A stretch of 7,127 nt of DNA. It comes from Rhizobium sp. Lineage in GTDB: Bacteria; Pseudomonadota; Alphaproteobacteria; Rhizobiales; Rhizobiaceae. Each line of letters starts with the position of its first letter. Within the stretch, counting starts at the first letter, position 1. Shown one piece after another: positions 7,115 through 7,127 of this stretch. The position numbers and the translations under genes are program-made. Below the pieces are notes generated by a model that saw only the letters and a program-made list of their open reading frames with translations, was not told the origin of the DNA and ran no database searches. Location of the stretch: the NCBI GenBank assembly GCA_003501385.1, contig DNPN01000101.1, forward strand, positions 2,890 through 10,016, written 5' to 3'.

Positions 7115-7127
7115 CTCATACAGATGG

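Noticed and set aside
1..7127. CRISPR array, tRNA or transposase
   Set aside because: No spaced direct repeats, cloverleaf sequence or transposase motifs were seen on either strand by eye.

Overview
This window looks like a piece of chromosome from a member of the Rhizobiales (Rhizobium/Agrobacterium type). The left part is GC-rich and carries ordinary core-like genes. A DUF930 protein, a family I associate with Rhizobiales, supports that placement. So do the close recall of rhizobial oligopeptidase B sequence and the mix of a bestrophin-like channel and a NodB-fold deacetylase. No rRNA, tRNA, CRISPR array or insertion sequence was seen.

Layout. Positions 1-1828 hold, on the minus strand, most of an oligopeptidase B gene (ptrB) whose 3' end lies beyond the left edge. 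A gap of about 340 bases separates it from a divergent small secreted DUF930 protein (2171-2560, plus). All remaining genes are on the plus strand. A strong stem-loop at 2581-2608 follows the DUF930 gene. Then come a bestrophin-family membrane protein (2732-3649) and an exported polysaccharide-deacetylase-like protein (3728-4468). These four look like independent housekeeping or envelope genes rather than one pathway.

From about 4470 rightward the sequence becomes visibly more AT-rich and codon use changes. This segment holds a two-gene unit: a 167-residue helical protein resembling HEPN proteins (4512-5015) and a large ATPase (5012-7114), joined by a 4-base ATGA stop/start overlap. The ATPase carries a ParA/MinD-like domain with the variant Walker A sequence KGGVGR, followed by a second, classical P-loop ATPase domain. 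A HEPN-like protein coupled to a multi-domain ATPase, in a segment of foreign composition beside core genes, is the layout expected of a mobile defence or toxin-type module. That role is inference; no function is proven here.

The ATPase reading frame stops 13 bases before the right edge in what looks like the middle of a helix, and the same frame reads on sensibly after the TGA. The stop may therefore be a nonsense mutation in a longer gene.
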